64,000 nucleotides of DNA from Vibrio pacinii DSM 19139. GTDB taxonomy: Bacteria > Pseudomonadota > Gammaproteobacteria > Enterobacterales > Vibrionaceae. Made by a program: the position numbers and the translations under genes. The stretch lies in NCBI RefSeq assembly GCF_000711795.1, contig NZ_JONH01000018.1, forward strand, positions 24,387 to 88,386, given 5' to 3'. Under the pieces are notes generated by a model. It was not told where the DNA came from, ran no database searches, and saw nothing but the letters and a program-made list of their open reading frames with translations. This document shows positions 37,998-46,904 of this stretch, piece by piece (positions within the stretch are counted from its first letter, which is position 1; each line of letters opens with the position of its first letter).

Positions 37998-38882
37998 GTG
38001 AAAATACTGATAGTTGATGATAGTAAAGCGACTTTAGAGATTGTTAGGCGAGGTTTAGAGAGCTTCGGTTACTGCCGCTTGTCGATCAAAAAAACCTGTG
38101 ATGCCCGCGAGGCTATTGAGTTGGCTAAAGAGTGGCAACCCGACATCGTCTTAACGGATTGGTATATGCCCGAAATGTCGGGGCTAACGGTAACCAAAGA
38201 GCTGATGAAACTTAACTCTGAGATTAAAGTTGGCATGATTACGACGGTCGATGATCAGTTGCAGATACAGCAGGCCAAAGCAGCGGGGGCGAGTTTTGTG
38301 CTGACCAAGCCGTTTGAAGATAGCCAACTACATCGCTTGCTGCTGCCTTTAGTTCAAGGTGCAGAAGAGAGCCGAAAAACTCTCGACTCGGTGAGCGATG
38401 TCCAAAAAGAGCTCGCACTACCTAAGTTGTCACAACTTGAGAAATTACTAAAACGCGAACTGGGTGACGCGCTCAGCCTAACCAACTTAGCGGCGCAGAG
38501 CTTTGATGAGAGCAAGATTCCTTGCGTACTGGCGGTGTATGAAGACAGTGCGACACAAAGGCCAAGAGCGGTTGCTATGCTCGACTTAGAGGCAATTTGT
38601 CTCTTCTCAAAGGCCAGTAGATCTGAGCGTGAGCAAGTGTTAGAGGAAAAATTGGTGAGTAAAGGCACTTTAGATGCTTGTCAGGAAGTATTAGGCCGCT
38701 CGGCACTGGCATTTCTCGATAGTCAAACACGTAAAAGTTTACGCCTGAAAAACATCAGCTTTGTTCCTGCTGAGTTTGATAAGCTTAAAACATTGTATGA
38801 CAAACCCGCTGATAAGCGCGTGGATTTCAGCTGCCAGAATGGTGATGAATTAGTTGGAAAGGTCACTTTAGTGGGTTTCTAG
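37998..38882 (+). CDS. Response regulator with CheY-like receiver and unassigned C-terminal domain
   Basis: Two-component receiver protein of 294 aa starting at GTG. The receiver (residues 1-118) keeps the acidic pair Asp7/Asp8, the phospho-acceptor Asp54 (LTDWYMPEMSG), the Thr in MITTVDD and the Lys in LTKPFED. The C-terminal 160 residues have no DNA-binding, GGDEF, EAL or PilZ motif that I can see. ALAFLDSQTRKSLRLKNISFVP loosely recalls CheC/CheX-type folds, but this is weak. No histidine kinase is adjacent, so it is an orphan. Confidence 0.8.
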   Translation: MKILIVDDSKATLEIVRRGLESFGYCRLSIKKTCDAREAIELAKEWQPDIVLTDWYMPEMSGLTVTKELMKLNSEIKVGMITTVDDQLQIQQAKAAGASFVLTKPFEDSQLHRLLLPLVQGAEESRKTLDSVSDVQKELALPKLSQLEKLLKRELGDALSLTNLAAQSFDESKIPCVLAVYEDSATQRPRAVAMLDLEAICLFSKASRSEREQVLEEKLVSKGTLDACQEVLGRSALAFLDSQTRKSLRLKNISFVPAEFDKLKTLYDKPADKRVDFSCQNGDELVGKVTLVGF

Positions 38883-38889
38883 GCGCAAA

Positions 38890-38921
38890 AAGAAAAGGAT
38901 GCATCGGCATCCTTTTCTTTA
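38890..38921. terminator. Bidirectional terminator (response regulator / gor)
   Basis: GAAAAGGATGC-ATCG-GCATCCTTTTC, 11-bp stem with A/T-rich flanks between convergent genes. Confidence 0.88.
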
Positions 38922-38933
38922 TTTATCAGATTC

Positions 38934-40289
38934 TTATCTCATGGTAACAAACTCTTCAGAGCCCGTCGGGTGAATTGCGACCACAGAATCGAAGTCAGCT
39001 TTAGTCGCGCCCATCTTCATCGCAACAGCGAAGCCTTGAATCATCTCATCGACGGTAAAGCCGATACCGTGAAGGCCGACAACTGTCTCTTCTTCGCCGG
39101 CGCAAACCAGTTTCATTTTACATGGCTGTCGGTGCTTGGTGACGGCGGTGTACATCGCGGTAAAACCAGAGGTGTACACTTTGATGTTATCTTTGCCGTA
39201 TTTCTGCTCAGCTTCTTGAGTGGTTAGGCCAATAGTACCGATTGGTGGGTGGCTAAATACCACCGTTGGGACCAAGTCGTAATCCATCTTGGCATTGGTT
39301 TTACCATTGAATAGACGCTCAGAAAGCTGACGGCCGGCTTTTACAGCTACAGGCGTGAGCTCAATACCGCCTTCCATGATGTCACCCACACAGTAGATGC
39401 CAGGCACGTTAGTCGCTTGGAATTCATCGACCTTAATGTAGCCACGATCATTGGTTTCTACACCAGTAGAAGCAAGGTTAATCGCATCGGTTGCTGGGTG
39501 GCGGCCAATCGCCCAAATCAATTGGTCAACGTTTTGTGTATTGCCATTCCCTAGATGCAGTGTCAGGCTGCCGTCTGCTTCTTTGACTACTTGTTTTGGT
39601 ACCGAATGCGTATGAAGTGTCGGACCTTCTGCTGCCATCACTTCGACCAGTGTTTCGATGATCATCGGGTCAAAACTACGCAGTGGTGATTCTTTACGGC
39701 AGAATAGATGCGTCTCAGTGCCAAGGGCATTAAGAACTCCGGCAATCTCAACCGCAATGTAGCCAGCGCCAATCACAGCAACACGTTTAGGTTGCTCGTT
39801 TAGCTCAAAGAAGCCGTTTGAATCAATGCCGTATTCTGCACCAGGGATGTTAGGAACGGTCGGGCGACCACCAACAGCGATCAAGATGTGATCGGCCGTG
39901 TAGTGTTCTCCGTTGACCTCAACCGTTTTCTCATCAACAAACTTAGCGAAACCCTTGATGACATTGATTTTGTTGTTACCTAGTACGCGATCGTAAGATT
40001 GGTGAATACGGCCAATGTAGGCCTGACGACTTTCAACCAGTTTACCCCAGTTAAATCCTTTCACATCAACATCGAAGCCGTAGTCTTCAGCGTAAAGGTG
40101 CATCGCTTCGGCAATTTGTGCGCCGTGCCACATGACTTTCTTAGGTACGCAACCAACGTTGACACAAGTGCCACCTAGGTCTTGCGCCTCGATAAGCGCG
40201 ACTTTAGCGCCGTACATTGCTGCTCGGTTTGCTGATGCGATGCCGCCTGAGCCGCCACCGATACAGATGTAATCAAAATGCGTTGACAT
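38934..40289 (-). CDS. gor: Glutathione reductase
   Basis: FAD- and NADPH-dependent reduction of glutathione disulfide in the cytoplasm. The 451-aa protein has the FAD motif [14 protein letters not shown] (residues 10-23), the redox-active disulfide [13 protein letters not shown] (Cys42/Cys47), the NADPH motif [15 protein letters not shown], and the C-terminal [12 protein letters not shown] containing the active-site His of the partner subunit. The ATG at 40289 ([12 protein letters not shown]) is preferred to the one 4 codons upstream. It is a single gene downstream of rlmJ on the same strand, separated by 141 bases. Confidence 0.97.
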   Translation of the reverse strand: MSTHFDYICIGGGSGGIASANRAAMYGAKVALIEAQDLGGTCVNVGCVPKKVMWHGAQIAEAMHLYAEDYGFDVDVKGFNWGKLVESRQAYIGRIHQSYDRVLGNNKINVIKGFAKFVDEKTVEVNGEHYTADHILIAVGGRPTVPNIPGAEYGIDSNGFFELNEQPKRVAVIGAGYIAVEIAGVLNALGTETHLFCRKESPLRSFDPMIIETLVEVMAAEGPTLHTHSVPKQVVKEADGSLTLHLGNGNTQNVDQLIWAIGRHPATDAINLASTGVETNDRGYIKVDEFQATNVPGIYCVGDIMEGGIELTPVAVKAGRQLSERLFNGKTNAKMDYDLVPTVVFSHPPIGTIGLTTQEAEQKYGKDNIKVYTSGFTAMYTAVTKHRQPCKMKLVCAGEEETVVGLHGIGFTVDEMIQGFAVAMKMGATKADFDSVVAIHPTGSEEFVTMR

Positions 40290-40430
40290 GACTTTCTCCA
40301 TTTCCGCAGGTAACTAGCCAGTAACCAGTCCCTATTCGTTTTTAAAGTTATATATCTCTGATATGGAGGATAGAGTGGTTGAACTCAATCGATCCTCGAT
40401 AATTTAATTTCTTGCTCGCTTGTGCCTCTG

Positions 40431-41270
40431 TTACTCTGGCACGATCCATTCGACTTTAAAGTGACCGGTTGCTGGGGCAATTGCTTTCTTGAGGAAAGGT
40501 AAAATTGCTTGCATCTGACTCTCTAGCTTCCAAGGTGGATTGATCACTATCATGCCTGATGCGGTCATGCCACGCTCGTTGGTATCAGGAGAGACGCCTA
40601 ACTCAATTTGTAAGATTTTGCGAATCCCAAGCGCTTCGAGGCCATCGAGCATATCGTCGATATCACAGCGATTGACCACTGGGTACCAAATCGCGTAAAT
40701 GCCCGTTGCCCAGCGCTTGTAGCTTTGATTGATGGCTTGTACGACATCACGATACTCTTTGGCTAACTCGTAAGGTGGGTCAATCAATACCAAGCCACGA
40801 CGCTCTTTTGGCGGCAAGCTTGCTTTTAAGCGTTGAAAACCATCTTCTTTAAAGATGCTGACTTGGCGATCGCGATGAAACTCTTGTTCAAGCAGTGGGT
40901 AGTCACTCGGGTGCAGTTCAGTCAGCACCATGCGATCACCTGGGCGTAGGTGTGCACGAGCGACACGCGGTGAACCTGGGTAATAACGTAATGTATCGCC
41001 ATTATTGAGCACTTTGATCGAGTCAAGGTAGCTTTCAAGCTCTTGCGGAATGTCATTTTGCTGCCAGAGGCGAGCGATGCCTTGTTTGTACTCGCTGGTC
41101 TTTTCCGACCACTCATGCGTAAGATCGTAACGACCTACGCCAGAATGAGTATCGTGATAGACGAGCGGCTTCTCTTTTTGTTTCAAAGCGTTGAGGATAA
41201 GGCTTTGGACAATATGTTTAATCACATCGGCATGATTGCCGGCATGAAAGCTGTGGCGATAACTTAACAA
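40431..41270 (-). CDS. rlmJ: 23S rRNA (adenine(2030)-N6)-methyltransferase RlmJ
   Basis: Methylates A2030 of 23S rRNA. The protein of 279 aa (E. coli 280) begins LLSYRHSFHAGNHADVIKH and carries LIDPPYELAKEY, the NPPY-type N6-adenine catalytic motif, in the middle. The start is a TTG at 41270, chosen because the MLSYRHSFHAGN N-terminus is conserved in the family. The frame is open 9 codons further upstream. It is divergent from prlC. Confidence 0.94.
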   Translation of the reverse strand: MLSYRHSFHAGNHADVIKHIVQSLILNALKQKEKPLVYHDTHSGVGRYDLTHEWSEKTSEYKQGIARLWQQNDIPQELESYLDSIKVLNNGDTLRYYPGSPRVARAHLRPGDRMVLTELHPSDYPLLEQEFHRDRQVSIFKEDGFQRLKASLPPKERRGLVLIDPPYELAKEYRDVVQAINQSYKRWATGIYAIWYPVVNRCDIDDMLDGLEALGIRKILQIELGVSPDTNERGMTASGMIVINPPWKLESQMQAILPFLKKAIAPATGHFKVEWIVPE

Positions 41271-41420
41271 AATGACACTCTCAAATGGGGCGAACAATAA
41301 TGGTCTTTAGTATACGTTACTATTGAAAATTGCTGAACCTACCTATATTTACTATTTAGACCAACACAAAATAGTTAAGACGAGCTTGTGAGTTCGCTTA
41401 GCCAATGAAAGGAATGATTT

Positions 41421-43463
41421 ATGTCTAATCCACTGCTGAACTTCATTGATTTGCCGCCGTTTTCGCAAATCAAACCAGAGCATGTTAAGCCCGCGATTGA
41501 ACAGGCGATTGCCGATTGCCGGGCGGAAATAGAACAGGCGCTGGACGGCAACAATGAGCCAACTTGGGATAACTTAGTCGCACCGATTGAGGAAGTGGAT
41601 GACAAGTTGAGTCGCATCTGGTCACCAGTAAGCCACATGAACTCGGTGATTAACAGTGACGAGTTGCGTGACGCCTACGAAAGCTGTTTACCATTATTAT
41701 CAGAGTACGGTACTTGGGTTGGTCAGCATAAAGGTTTGTTTGAAGCATACAAATCAATCAAAGCCAGTGAGGCATTTGCTTCATTAACTCAGGCGCAAAA
41801 GAAAACCATCACCGATTCGTTGCGTGACTTTGAGCTGTCGGGGATTGGTCTACCTGCCGATCAGCAGCACCGCTACGGTGAAATCAGTAAGCGTATGTCA
41901 GAGTTAGGGTCAAAATTCTCTAACAATGTGTTGGATGCCACCATGGGCTGGACCAAGCACATTAGCGACGAAAAAGAGTTGGCAGGTATGCCAGAATCGG
42001 CCTTGGCCGCCGCCAAAGCAGCGGCTGAGGCGAAAGAGCTAGATGGTTACTTACTAACGTTAGACATCCCTTCTTATTTGCCAGTGATGACCTACTGTGA
42101 CAATCAAGAGCTGCGCAGAGAGCTGTATGAAGCGTACGTTACTCGCGCTTCTGACCGTGGGCCGAAAGCCGGTGAGTGGGACAACAGCGAAATCATTAAC
42201 GAGCAGTTGAAACTGCGCTACGAAATTGCCCGCATGCTTGGTTTCAATACCTTCAGCGAGAAGTCTCTAGCGACTAAGATGGCGGAAACCCCATCTCAGG
42301 TACTTGGCTTCCTTAACGATCTTGCCAACAAAGTTAAGCCTCAAGGTGAGAACGAAGTCGAACAGCTGCGTCAATTTGCCAAAAGTGAGTTTGGCATTGA
42401 TGAGCTCAATTTGTGGGATATTGCTTACTACAGCGAAAAACAAAAACAGCACCTGTTCCAAATCTCAGACGAAGAGCTGCGCCCTTATTTCCCAGAAGCC
42501 AAAGTGGTCAGTGGCCTATTTGAAGTGCTTGAGCGCGTGTTTGGTATGACCGTCAAAGAGCGTCAAGGTGTGGATGCTTGGCATGAGTCAGTACGCTTCT
42601 TTGATATCTTTGATGCTAACGAGCAGTTACGTGGCAGTTTTTATCTCGACTTGTACGCGCGTGAACACAAGCGCGGCGGTGCGTGGATGGATGAATGTCG
42701 CGTGCGCCGCATGACTGTTTCGGGCGAACTGCAAACGCCCGTTGCTTACCTAACCTGTAACTTTAACCGACCGATCGGTGATAAGCCAGCGTTGTTTACT
42801 CATGATGAAGTGGTCACGCTGTTCCATGAGTTTGGTCACGGCATTCACCACATGTTGACTCAGGTCGATGTGGGGGCGGTATCGGGGATCAACGGTGTGC
42901 CTTGGGATGCGGTAGAATTACCAAGTCAGTTTCTAGAGAACTGGTGCTGGGAAGAAGAAGCGTTGGCGTTTATCTCCGGCCATTATCAAACCGGAGAGCC
43001 ATTGCCAAAAGCGATGTTAGAGAAGATGCTGGCGGCGAAGAATTTCCAATCAGCGATGTTTATCTTGCGTCAGCTTGAGTTTGGCCTGTTTGACTTTACC
43101 TTGCACACTGAGTTTGATCCCGAGGTTGGCCCTCGCGTGCTTGAGACGTTGGCCGAAGTGAAGTCAAAAGTGGCGGTTTTGCCTAGCCTAGAGTGGAATC
43201 GCTTCTCACACAGCTTTGGTCATATCTTTGCTGGTGGTTATAGCGCGGGTTACTACAGCTATCTATGGGCAGAAGTCTTGTCTTCAGATGCTTTCTCGCG
43301 TTTTGAAGAGGAAGGTATCTTCAATACTGAAACCGGACAAAGCTTCCTCAACAACATTCTTGAAATGGGTGGCAGCGAAGAGCCGATGGAACTGTTTAAA
43401 CGCTTCCGTGGCCGTGAGCCGCAGATTGATGCATTACTGCGTCATGCGGGTATTAGCGCTTAA
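41421..43463 (+). CDS. prlC: Oligopeptidase A (PrlC), M3 metallopeptidase
   Basis: Cytoplasmic zinc endopeptidase that degrades signal peptides and other small peptides. The 680-aa protein matches E. coli OpdA in length. The zinc motif HEFGHGIHH lies at about residues 470-478, with the third ligand in the downstream ENWCWEEEAL. YTRASDRGP-like VTRASDRGPKAGEWDN and GGYSAGYYSYLWAEV are family segments. The ATG is preceded by AAAGGA. It is divergent from rlmJ. Confidence 0.97.
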   Translation: MSNPLLNFIDLPPFSQIKPEHVKPAIEQAIADCRAEIEQALDGNNEPTWDNLVAPIEEVDDKLSRIWSPVSHMNSVINSDELRDAYESCLPLLSEYGTWVGQHKGLFEAYKSIKASEAFASLTQAQKKTITDSLRDFELSGIGLPADQQHRYGEISKRMSELGSKFSNNVLDATMGWTKHISDEKELAGMPESALAAAKAAAEAKELDGYLLTLDIPSYLPVMTYCDNQELRRELYEAYVTRASDRGPKAGEWDNSEIINEQLKLRYEIARMLGFNTFSEKSLATKMAETPSQVLGFLNDLANKVKPQGENEVEQLRQFAKSEFGIDELNLWDIAYYSEKQKQHLFQISDEELRPYFPEAKVVSGLFEVLERVFGMTVKERQGVDAWHESVRFFDIFDANEQLRGSFYLDLYAREHKRGGAWMDECRVRRMTVSGELQTPVAYLTCNFNRPIGDKPALFTHDEVVTLFHEFGHGIHHMLTQVDVGAVSGINGVPWDAVELPSQFLENWCWEEEALAFISGHYQTGEPLPKAMLEKMLAAKNFQSAMFILRQLEFGLFDFTLHTEFDPEVGPRVLETLAEVKSKVAVLPSLEWNRFSHSFGHIFAGGYSAGYYSYLWAEVLSSDAFSRFEEEGIFNTETGQSFLNNILEMGGSEEPMELFKRFRGREPQIDALLRHAGISA

Positions 43464-43497
43464 ATAAGATAAATTGACAATTTTACAAATAACCTAT

Positions 43498-43527
43498 CGC
43501 CTTGCTACTGCAGCAGGGCGTTTTTTT
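43498..43527 (+). terminator. prlC terminator
   Basis: CGCCTTGCT-ACTGC-AGCAGGGCG followed by seven T's. Confidence 0.85.
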
Positions 43528-43564
43528 GGTTACTATGCGGAACTTGATATTGCATGGAGGTAAT

Positions 43565-43783
43565 ATGTTGATACGTTTTAAAATCAGTGCTGTGGCTTTG
43601 GTTGTGGGATTGTCGGTTAGTGGCTGCGCGGAACTAAAACAAGCGGGTACAGAAATCGGTCATGCTACGCGTGATGCTGGCACCGCAATTGGTCACGCGA
43701 CACGAGATACCACTAAAGCGATTGGCCATGCATCCCGTGATGCGGTGAATTCAGTCAAAGACGATCTTAGCGACGATAACTAA
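43565..43783 (+). CDS. Small lipoprotein with three 11-residue repeats
   Basis: A 72-aa lipoprotein: signal peptide with lipobox VSGC (modified Cys21), then three near-perfect 11-residue repeats at residues 30-40, 41-51 and 52-62 of the form xIGHATRDxxx, and an acidic tail. An 11-residue period suits an amphipathic helix of the apolipoprotein/LEA type. The ATG at 43565 has GGAGG 5 bases upstream. Function unknown; an envelope structural role is a guess. Its stop overlaps the stop of a minus-strand gene relic. Confidence 0.85.
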   Translation: MLIRFKISAVALVVGLSVSGCAELKQAGTEIGHATRDAGTAIGHATRDTTKAIGHASRDAVNSVKDDLSDDN

Positions 43784-43911
43784 CCAAGTTTGCTGCGGAG
43801 CCATTTATCGAGCGATATTGGCTCTGGCCCCCAAATCACCACAGTCAACAGCATCAACCCCCCACCATTGGTGATCATAAAAACCTTGTTGCGATAAGAC
43901 AGGATTAAATC
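43780..43911 (-). pseudogene. C-terminal remnant of a DoxX-like membrane protein
   Basis: On the minus strand, an open stretch of about 44 codons reads LSYRNKVFMITNGGGLMLL, then TVVIWGPEPISLDKWLRSKLG, then a TAG stop. The membrane helix followed by GP..SLDKWL is the typical C-terminus of DoxX/YphA-type proteins. There is no gene body upstream: in-frame stops appear beyond about 43930 and no start or ribosome site fits. Read as a deletion remnant; assignment is by eye. Confidence 0.4.
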
Positions 43912-44036
43912 AAGTCTAAGTGATTGAAATTAAATAATTTAAATTTCATCCTTCTTGGCCTTATCAAGCGCTGATGGCGATAATAAGATTTGCGCTCTCG
44001 ATTTACTGTGTGCCTAGCATCTTCAAGTCACTCGGG

Positions 44037-44066
44037 TATAATGCAGTTATATGTATAGATAAACAG
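44037..44066 (+). promoter_or_regulatory. uvrD promoter with probable LexA box
   Basis: A -10 TATAAT (44037-44042) is followed by ATGTATAGATAAACAG (44051-44066). Its reverse complement, CTGTTTATCTATACAT, matches the LexA consensus CTGTATATATATACAG at 13 of 16 positions, with one arm imperfect. SOS control of uvrD is known in E. coli. Confidence 0.5.
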
Positions 44067-44081
44067 TAGCTGAGCACCCCC

Positions 44082-46253
44082 ATGGATCCTTCATTACTTC
44101 TCGATGGTTTGAACGACAAGCAGCGTGAAGCTGTTGCCGCCCCACTAGAAAACTTACTCATCTTAGCTGGCGCAGGCAGTGGTAAAACACGCGTGTTGGT
44201 TCATCGCATTGCGTGGTTAATGTCGGTCGAACAGGCCTCGCCCTTTTCAATCATGTCGGTAACCTTTACCAACAAAGCGGCGGCTGAGATGCGCGGTCGT
44301 ATTGAAGAGTTGATGATGGGCAGCTCCTCCGGAATGTGGAACGGGACGTTCCATGGGATCTGTCACCGCATTTTGCGTGCGCACTATTTGGATGCCAAGT
44401 TACCGGAAGATTTTCAAATTATTGATAGCGACGATCAGCAGCGTTTATTGCGTCGCTTGATCAAAGCGCAAAATTTAGATGAGAAACAGTTTCCTCCACG
44501 TCAGGTGGCGTGGTGGATTAACGGTAAAAAAGATGAAGGTCTACGCCCGAATCATATTGACGCTTATCACGACCCTGTGACCAAAACCTATTTGCAGGTC
44601 TACAGTGCTTACCAAGAGGCGTGTGATCGTGCTGGCTTAGTTGATTTTGCGGAAATATTGCTTCGCGCCCATGAGTTGTTGCGCGATAAAAAGCACATTC
44701 GCGAGCACTACCAAGCCCGTTTCAAACATATTTTGGTCGACGAGTTTCAAGATACCAACAATATCCAATATGCTTGGTTGCGTATGATGGCAGGCCCGAA
44801 CTCACACGTGATGATCGTTGGCGATGATGACCAGTCGATTTACGGTTGGCGTGGGGCAAAAATCGAAAATATTGAGAAATTTACCCAAGAATTTCCAAGC
44901 GTTAAAACCATTCGTCTTGAGCAAAACTACCGTTCGACCAAAACGATTTTGCAAGCGTCCAACGCTCTCATAGCTAATAACACCGAGCGAATGGGAAAAG
45001 AGCTATGGACCGAAGGGGTTGAAGGCGAGCCTATCTCGGTCTATTCGGCATACAACGAGTTAGACGAAGCGCGCTTTGCGGTTAGTAAAATCAAAGAGTG
45101 GCAAGAGCAAGGCGGGGCGCTGAATGATGCTGCGATGCTGTATCGTAATAACGCCCAGTCGCGTGTGCTTGAAGAGGCATTAATTCAGTCAGGTTTACCG
45201 TATCGAATTTATGGTGGGATGCGATTCTTCGAGCGTCAAGAGATCAGAGACGCACTAAGCTACCTGCGTTTGATGTCGAATCGCAATGATGACGCGGCCT
45301 TTGAACGTGTGGTCAATACGCCGACTCGTGGTTTGGGTGACAAGACGCTTGAAACCTTGCGTTTTGCCGCGCGTGATCGTGGCTGTACCATGTGGCAAGC
45401 GAGTGTGGCATTGCTCGATGAGCAAGTGCTCCCTGGTCGGGCGGCAGGGGCGTTGAGTCGTTTTGTCGAACTGATTCAGGCGCTAGAAGATGATACGGTC
45501 GAAATGTCACTGCATGAGCAGACCGACCATGTGATCAAATACTCTGGCCTGTTTGCCATGTACGAGCAGGAAAAAGGCGAGAAGTCGAAAGCTCGAATTG
45601 AAAACTTGGAAGAACTTGTCACGGCAACGCGCCAGTTTGAAAAGCCAGAAGAAGCAGAAGAGATGACGCTCTTGACGGCATTTTTGACCCATGCAGCGCT
45701 TGAAGCGGGTGAAGGCCAAGCGGATGAGTTTGACGACGCAGTGCAGTTGATGACTTTGCACAGTGCTAAAGGGTTAGAGTTTCCACTGGTCTTTATGGTC
45801 GGTGTTGAAGAGGGGATGTTCCCAAGTCAAATGTCAGCAGAAGAGGCCGGTCGCTTAGAAGAAGAGCGTCGTCTTTGCTATGTCGGCATGACACGCGCGA
45901 TGGTGAAGCTCTATATAACTTACGCTGAAATGCGCCGTTTATATGGTCAAGATAAGTACCATAAACCGTCACGTTTTATTCGTGAGTTACCAGAAAACTG
46001 TTTAGATGAAGTGCGAATGAAAGCGCAAGTGAGTCGCCCGACAAGCTCAGGACGTTTTAGCCAAACGGTGGTTAAAGAGAGCTTTAATGAAACCGGATTT
46101 AGTTTAGGCTCACGAGTGATGCACCCGAAATTTGGCGAAGGTACCATTATTAACTTTGAAGGCAGTGGCCCGCAAAGTCGCGTTCAAGTTGCTTTTAACG
46201 GTGAAGGCATTAAATGGTTAGTGACGGCTTATGCCAAACTAGAAATGCTGTAA
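44082..46253 (+). CDS. uvrD: DNA helicase II UvrD
   Basis: Superfamily 1A 3'-5' helicase of nucleotide excision and mismatch repair. The 723-aa protein starts MDPSLLLDGLNDKQREAVAAP, as UvrD does. It has Walker [13 protein letters not shown] (about residues 29-40), [42 protein letters not shown] and LMTLHSAKGLEFPLVFMVG. The C-terminal Tudor-like tail (SRVMHPKFGEGTIINFEG), an RNA-polymerase-binding element, is present. E. coli UvrD is 720 aa. A minus-strand CsrB gene ends just beyond its stop. Confidence 0.97.
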   Translation: MDPSLLLDGLNDKQREAVAAPLENLLILAGAGSGKTRVLVHRIAWLMSVEQASPFSIMSVTFTNKAAAEMRGRIEELMMGSSSGMWNGTFHGICHRILRAHYLDAKLPEDFQIIDSDDQQRLLRRLIKAQNLDEKQFPPRQVAWWINGKKDEGLRPNHIDAYHDPVTKTYLQVYSAYQEACDRAGLVDFAEILLRAHELLRDKKHIREHYQARFKHILVDEFQDTNNIQYAWLRMMAGPNSHVMIVGDDDQSIYGWRGAKIENIEKFTQEFPSVKTIRLEQNYRSTKTILQASNALIANNTERMGKELWTEGVEGEPISVYSAYNELDEARFAVSKIKEWQEQGGALNDAAMLYRNNAQSRVLEEALIQSGLPYRIYGGMRFFERQEIRDALSYLRLMSNRNDDAAFERVVNTPTRGLGDKTLETLRFAARDRGCTMWQASVALLDEQVLPGRAAGALSRFVELIQALEDDTVEMSLHEQTDHVIKYSGLFAMYEQEKGEKSKARIENLEELVTATRQFEKPEEAEEMTLLTAFLTHAALEAGEGQADEFDDAVQLMTLHSAKGLEFPLVFMVGVEEGMFPSQMSAEEAGRLEEERRLCYVGMTRAMVKLYITYAEMRRLYGQDKYHKPSRFIRELPENCLDEVRMKAQVSRPTSSGRFSQTVVKESFNETGFSLGSRVMHPKFGEGTIINFEGSGPQSRVQVAFNGEGIKWLVTAYAKLEML

Positions 46254-46291
46254 GCGCTAAACTCATTTTCTCAAATATGAAGAGAAAAAAT

Positions 46292-46708
46292 AAAGAAAAA
46301 CCCCGAGGGCCAAGGCCCATCGGGGTTATAGTCTTACTCGCAGCAATCCGGCTACTAGAGGTGCTCCATGCATCAAATCCTTGATAGTAGGCTGAATCCT
46401 TCAGCTTAATCCATTCATCGCCATCCTAGCGGTGTCCTTGACCCTATCCTGGTCTGCTAACCATCCTAGCTAGCTCACTTCGCTTGCTCCCTGAGCGGTG
46501 TCCTTTTCATCATCCTGATGATCAGTCCTTTCCTCATCCAGAGGTGTCCATTTCCCATCCTTAGTAGCAACCATCCTAGTTACTATTGCGTCCGTTCAAT
46601 GTCCGTTTGCTATCCATGCCGATTGTTCATCCTGAGCAACCGTATCTTCTTCCTGAAGATTACCTAATCCGTGGTAATTTCCTGTTCCGTGTCAGCATCC
46701 TTCCGACA
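46292..46708 (-). ncRNA. csrB: CsrB-family regulatory RNA (CsrA sponge)
   Basis: On the minus strand about 415 nt carry 28 GGA triplets, mostly as AGGAT, ACGGA or AAGGA spaced 8-20 nt apart, many flanked by short inverted repeats that would show them in loops (for example CATCAGGATGATG and CTAGCTAGGATGG). No reading frame runs through. The 3' end is a strong terminator, CCCCGA..TCGGGG with inner GGGCC/GGCCC, then five T's (46296-46325). This is the hallmark of CsrB: it titrates CsrA and so frees motility, virulence and carbon-storage mRNAs. The 5' end is inferred from the promoter. Confidence 0.9.
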
Positions 46709-46714
46709 GGGTTC

Positions 46715-46742
46715 ATATTACCTCTTTAAGCGCGCCGAGCAA
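46715..46742 (-). promoter_or_regulatory. csrB promoter
   Basis: Minus-strand TTGCTC (46742-46737) and TAATAT (46720-46715), 16-base spacer, placing the start near 46708. Confidence 0.6.
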
Positions 46743-46796
46743 TAGAGCGCAAACGTTTTTCTACATAAAAATTCGCTGTAATTTTATACAAGTCAT

Positions 46797-46815
46797 TGTA
46801 AAACAATTACTTACT
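46797..46815. promoter_or_regulatory. Possible VarA/UvrY (GacA-family) box upstream of csrB
   Basis: AGTAAG-N7-TTTACA on the minus strand, close to the GacA-family consensus TGTAAG-N6-CTTACA, about 90-107 bases upstream of the predicted csrB start, which is the usual distance. The one-base longer spacer is a caveat. Confidence 0.5.
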
Positions 46816-46860
46816 ATAGTTGTGTTACATTTTTCTTAGCAAAAAAACACTATTTACTCA

Positions 46861-46890
46861 CTTGCTTGTGAGAGATCTCGCACAAGCAAG
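46861..46890. terminator. Perfect hairpin after ggt
   Basis: CTTGCTTGTG / CACAAGCAAG, 10-bp perfect stem with a 10-base loop, 15 bases past the ggt stop. There is no T-run, so termination is uncertain; it may protect the ggt 3' end or be a Rho-type stop. Confidence 0.45.
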
Positions 46891-46904
46891 CGAGTCGATC
46901 GGCG

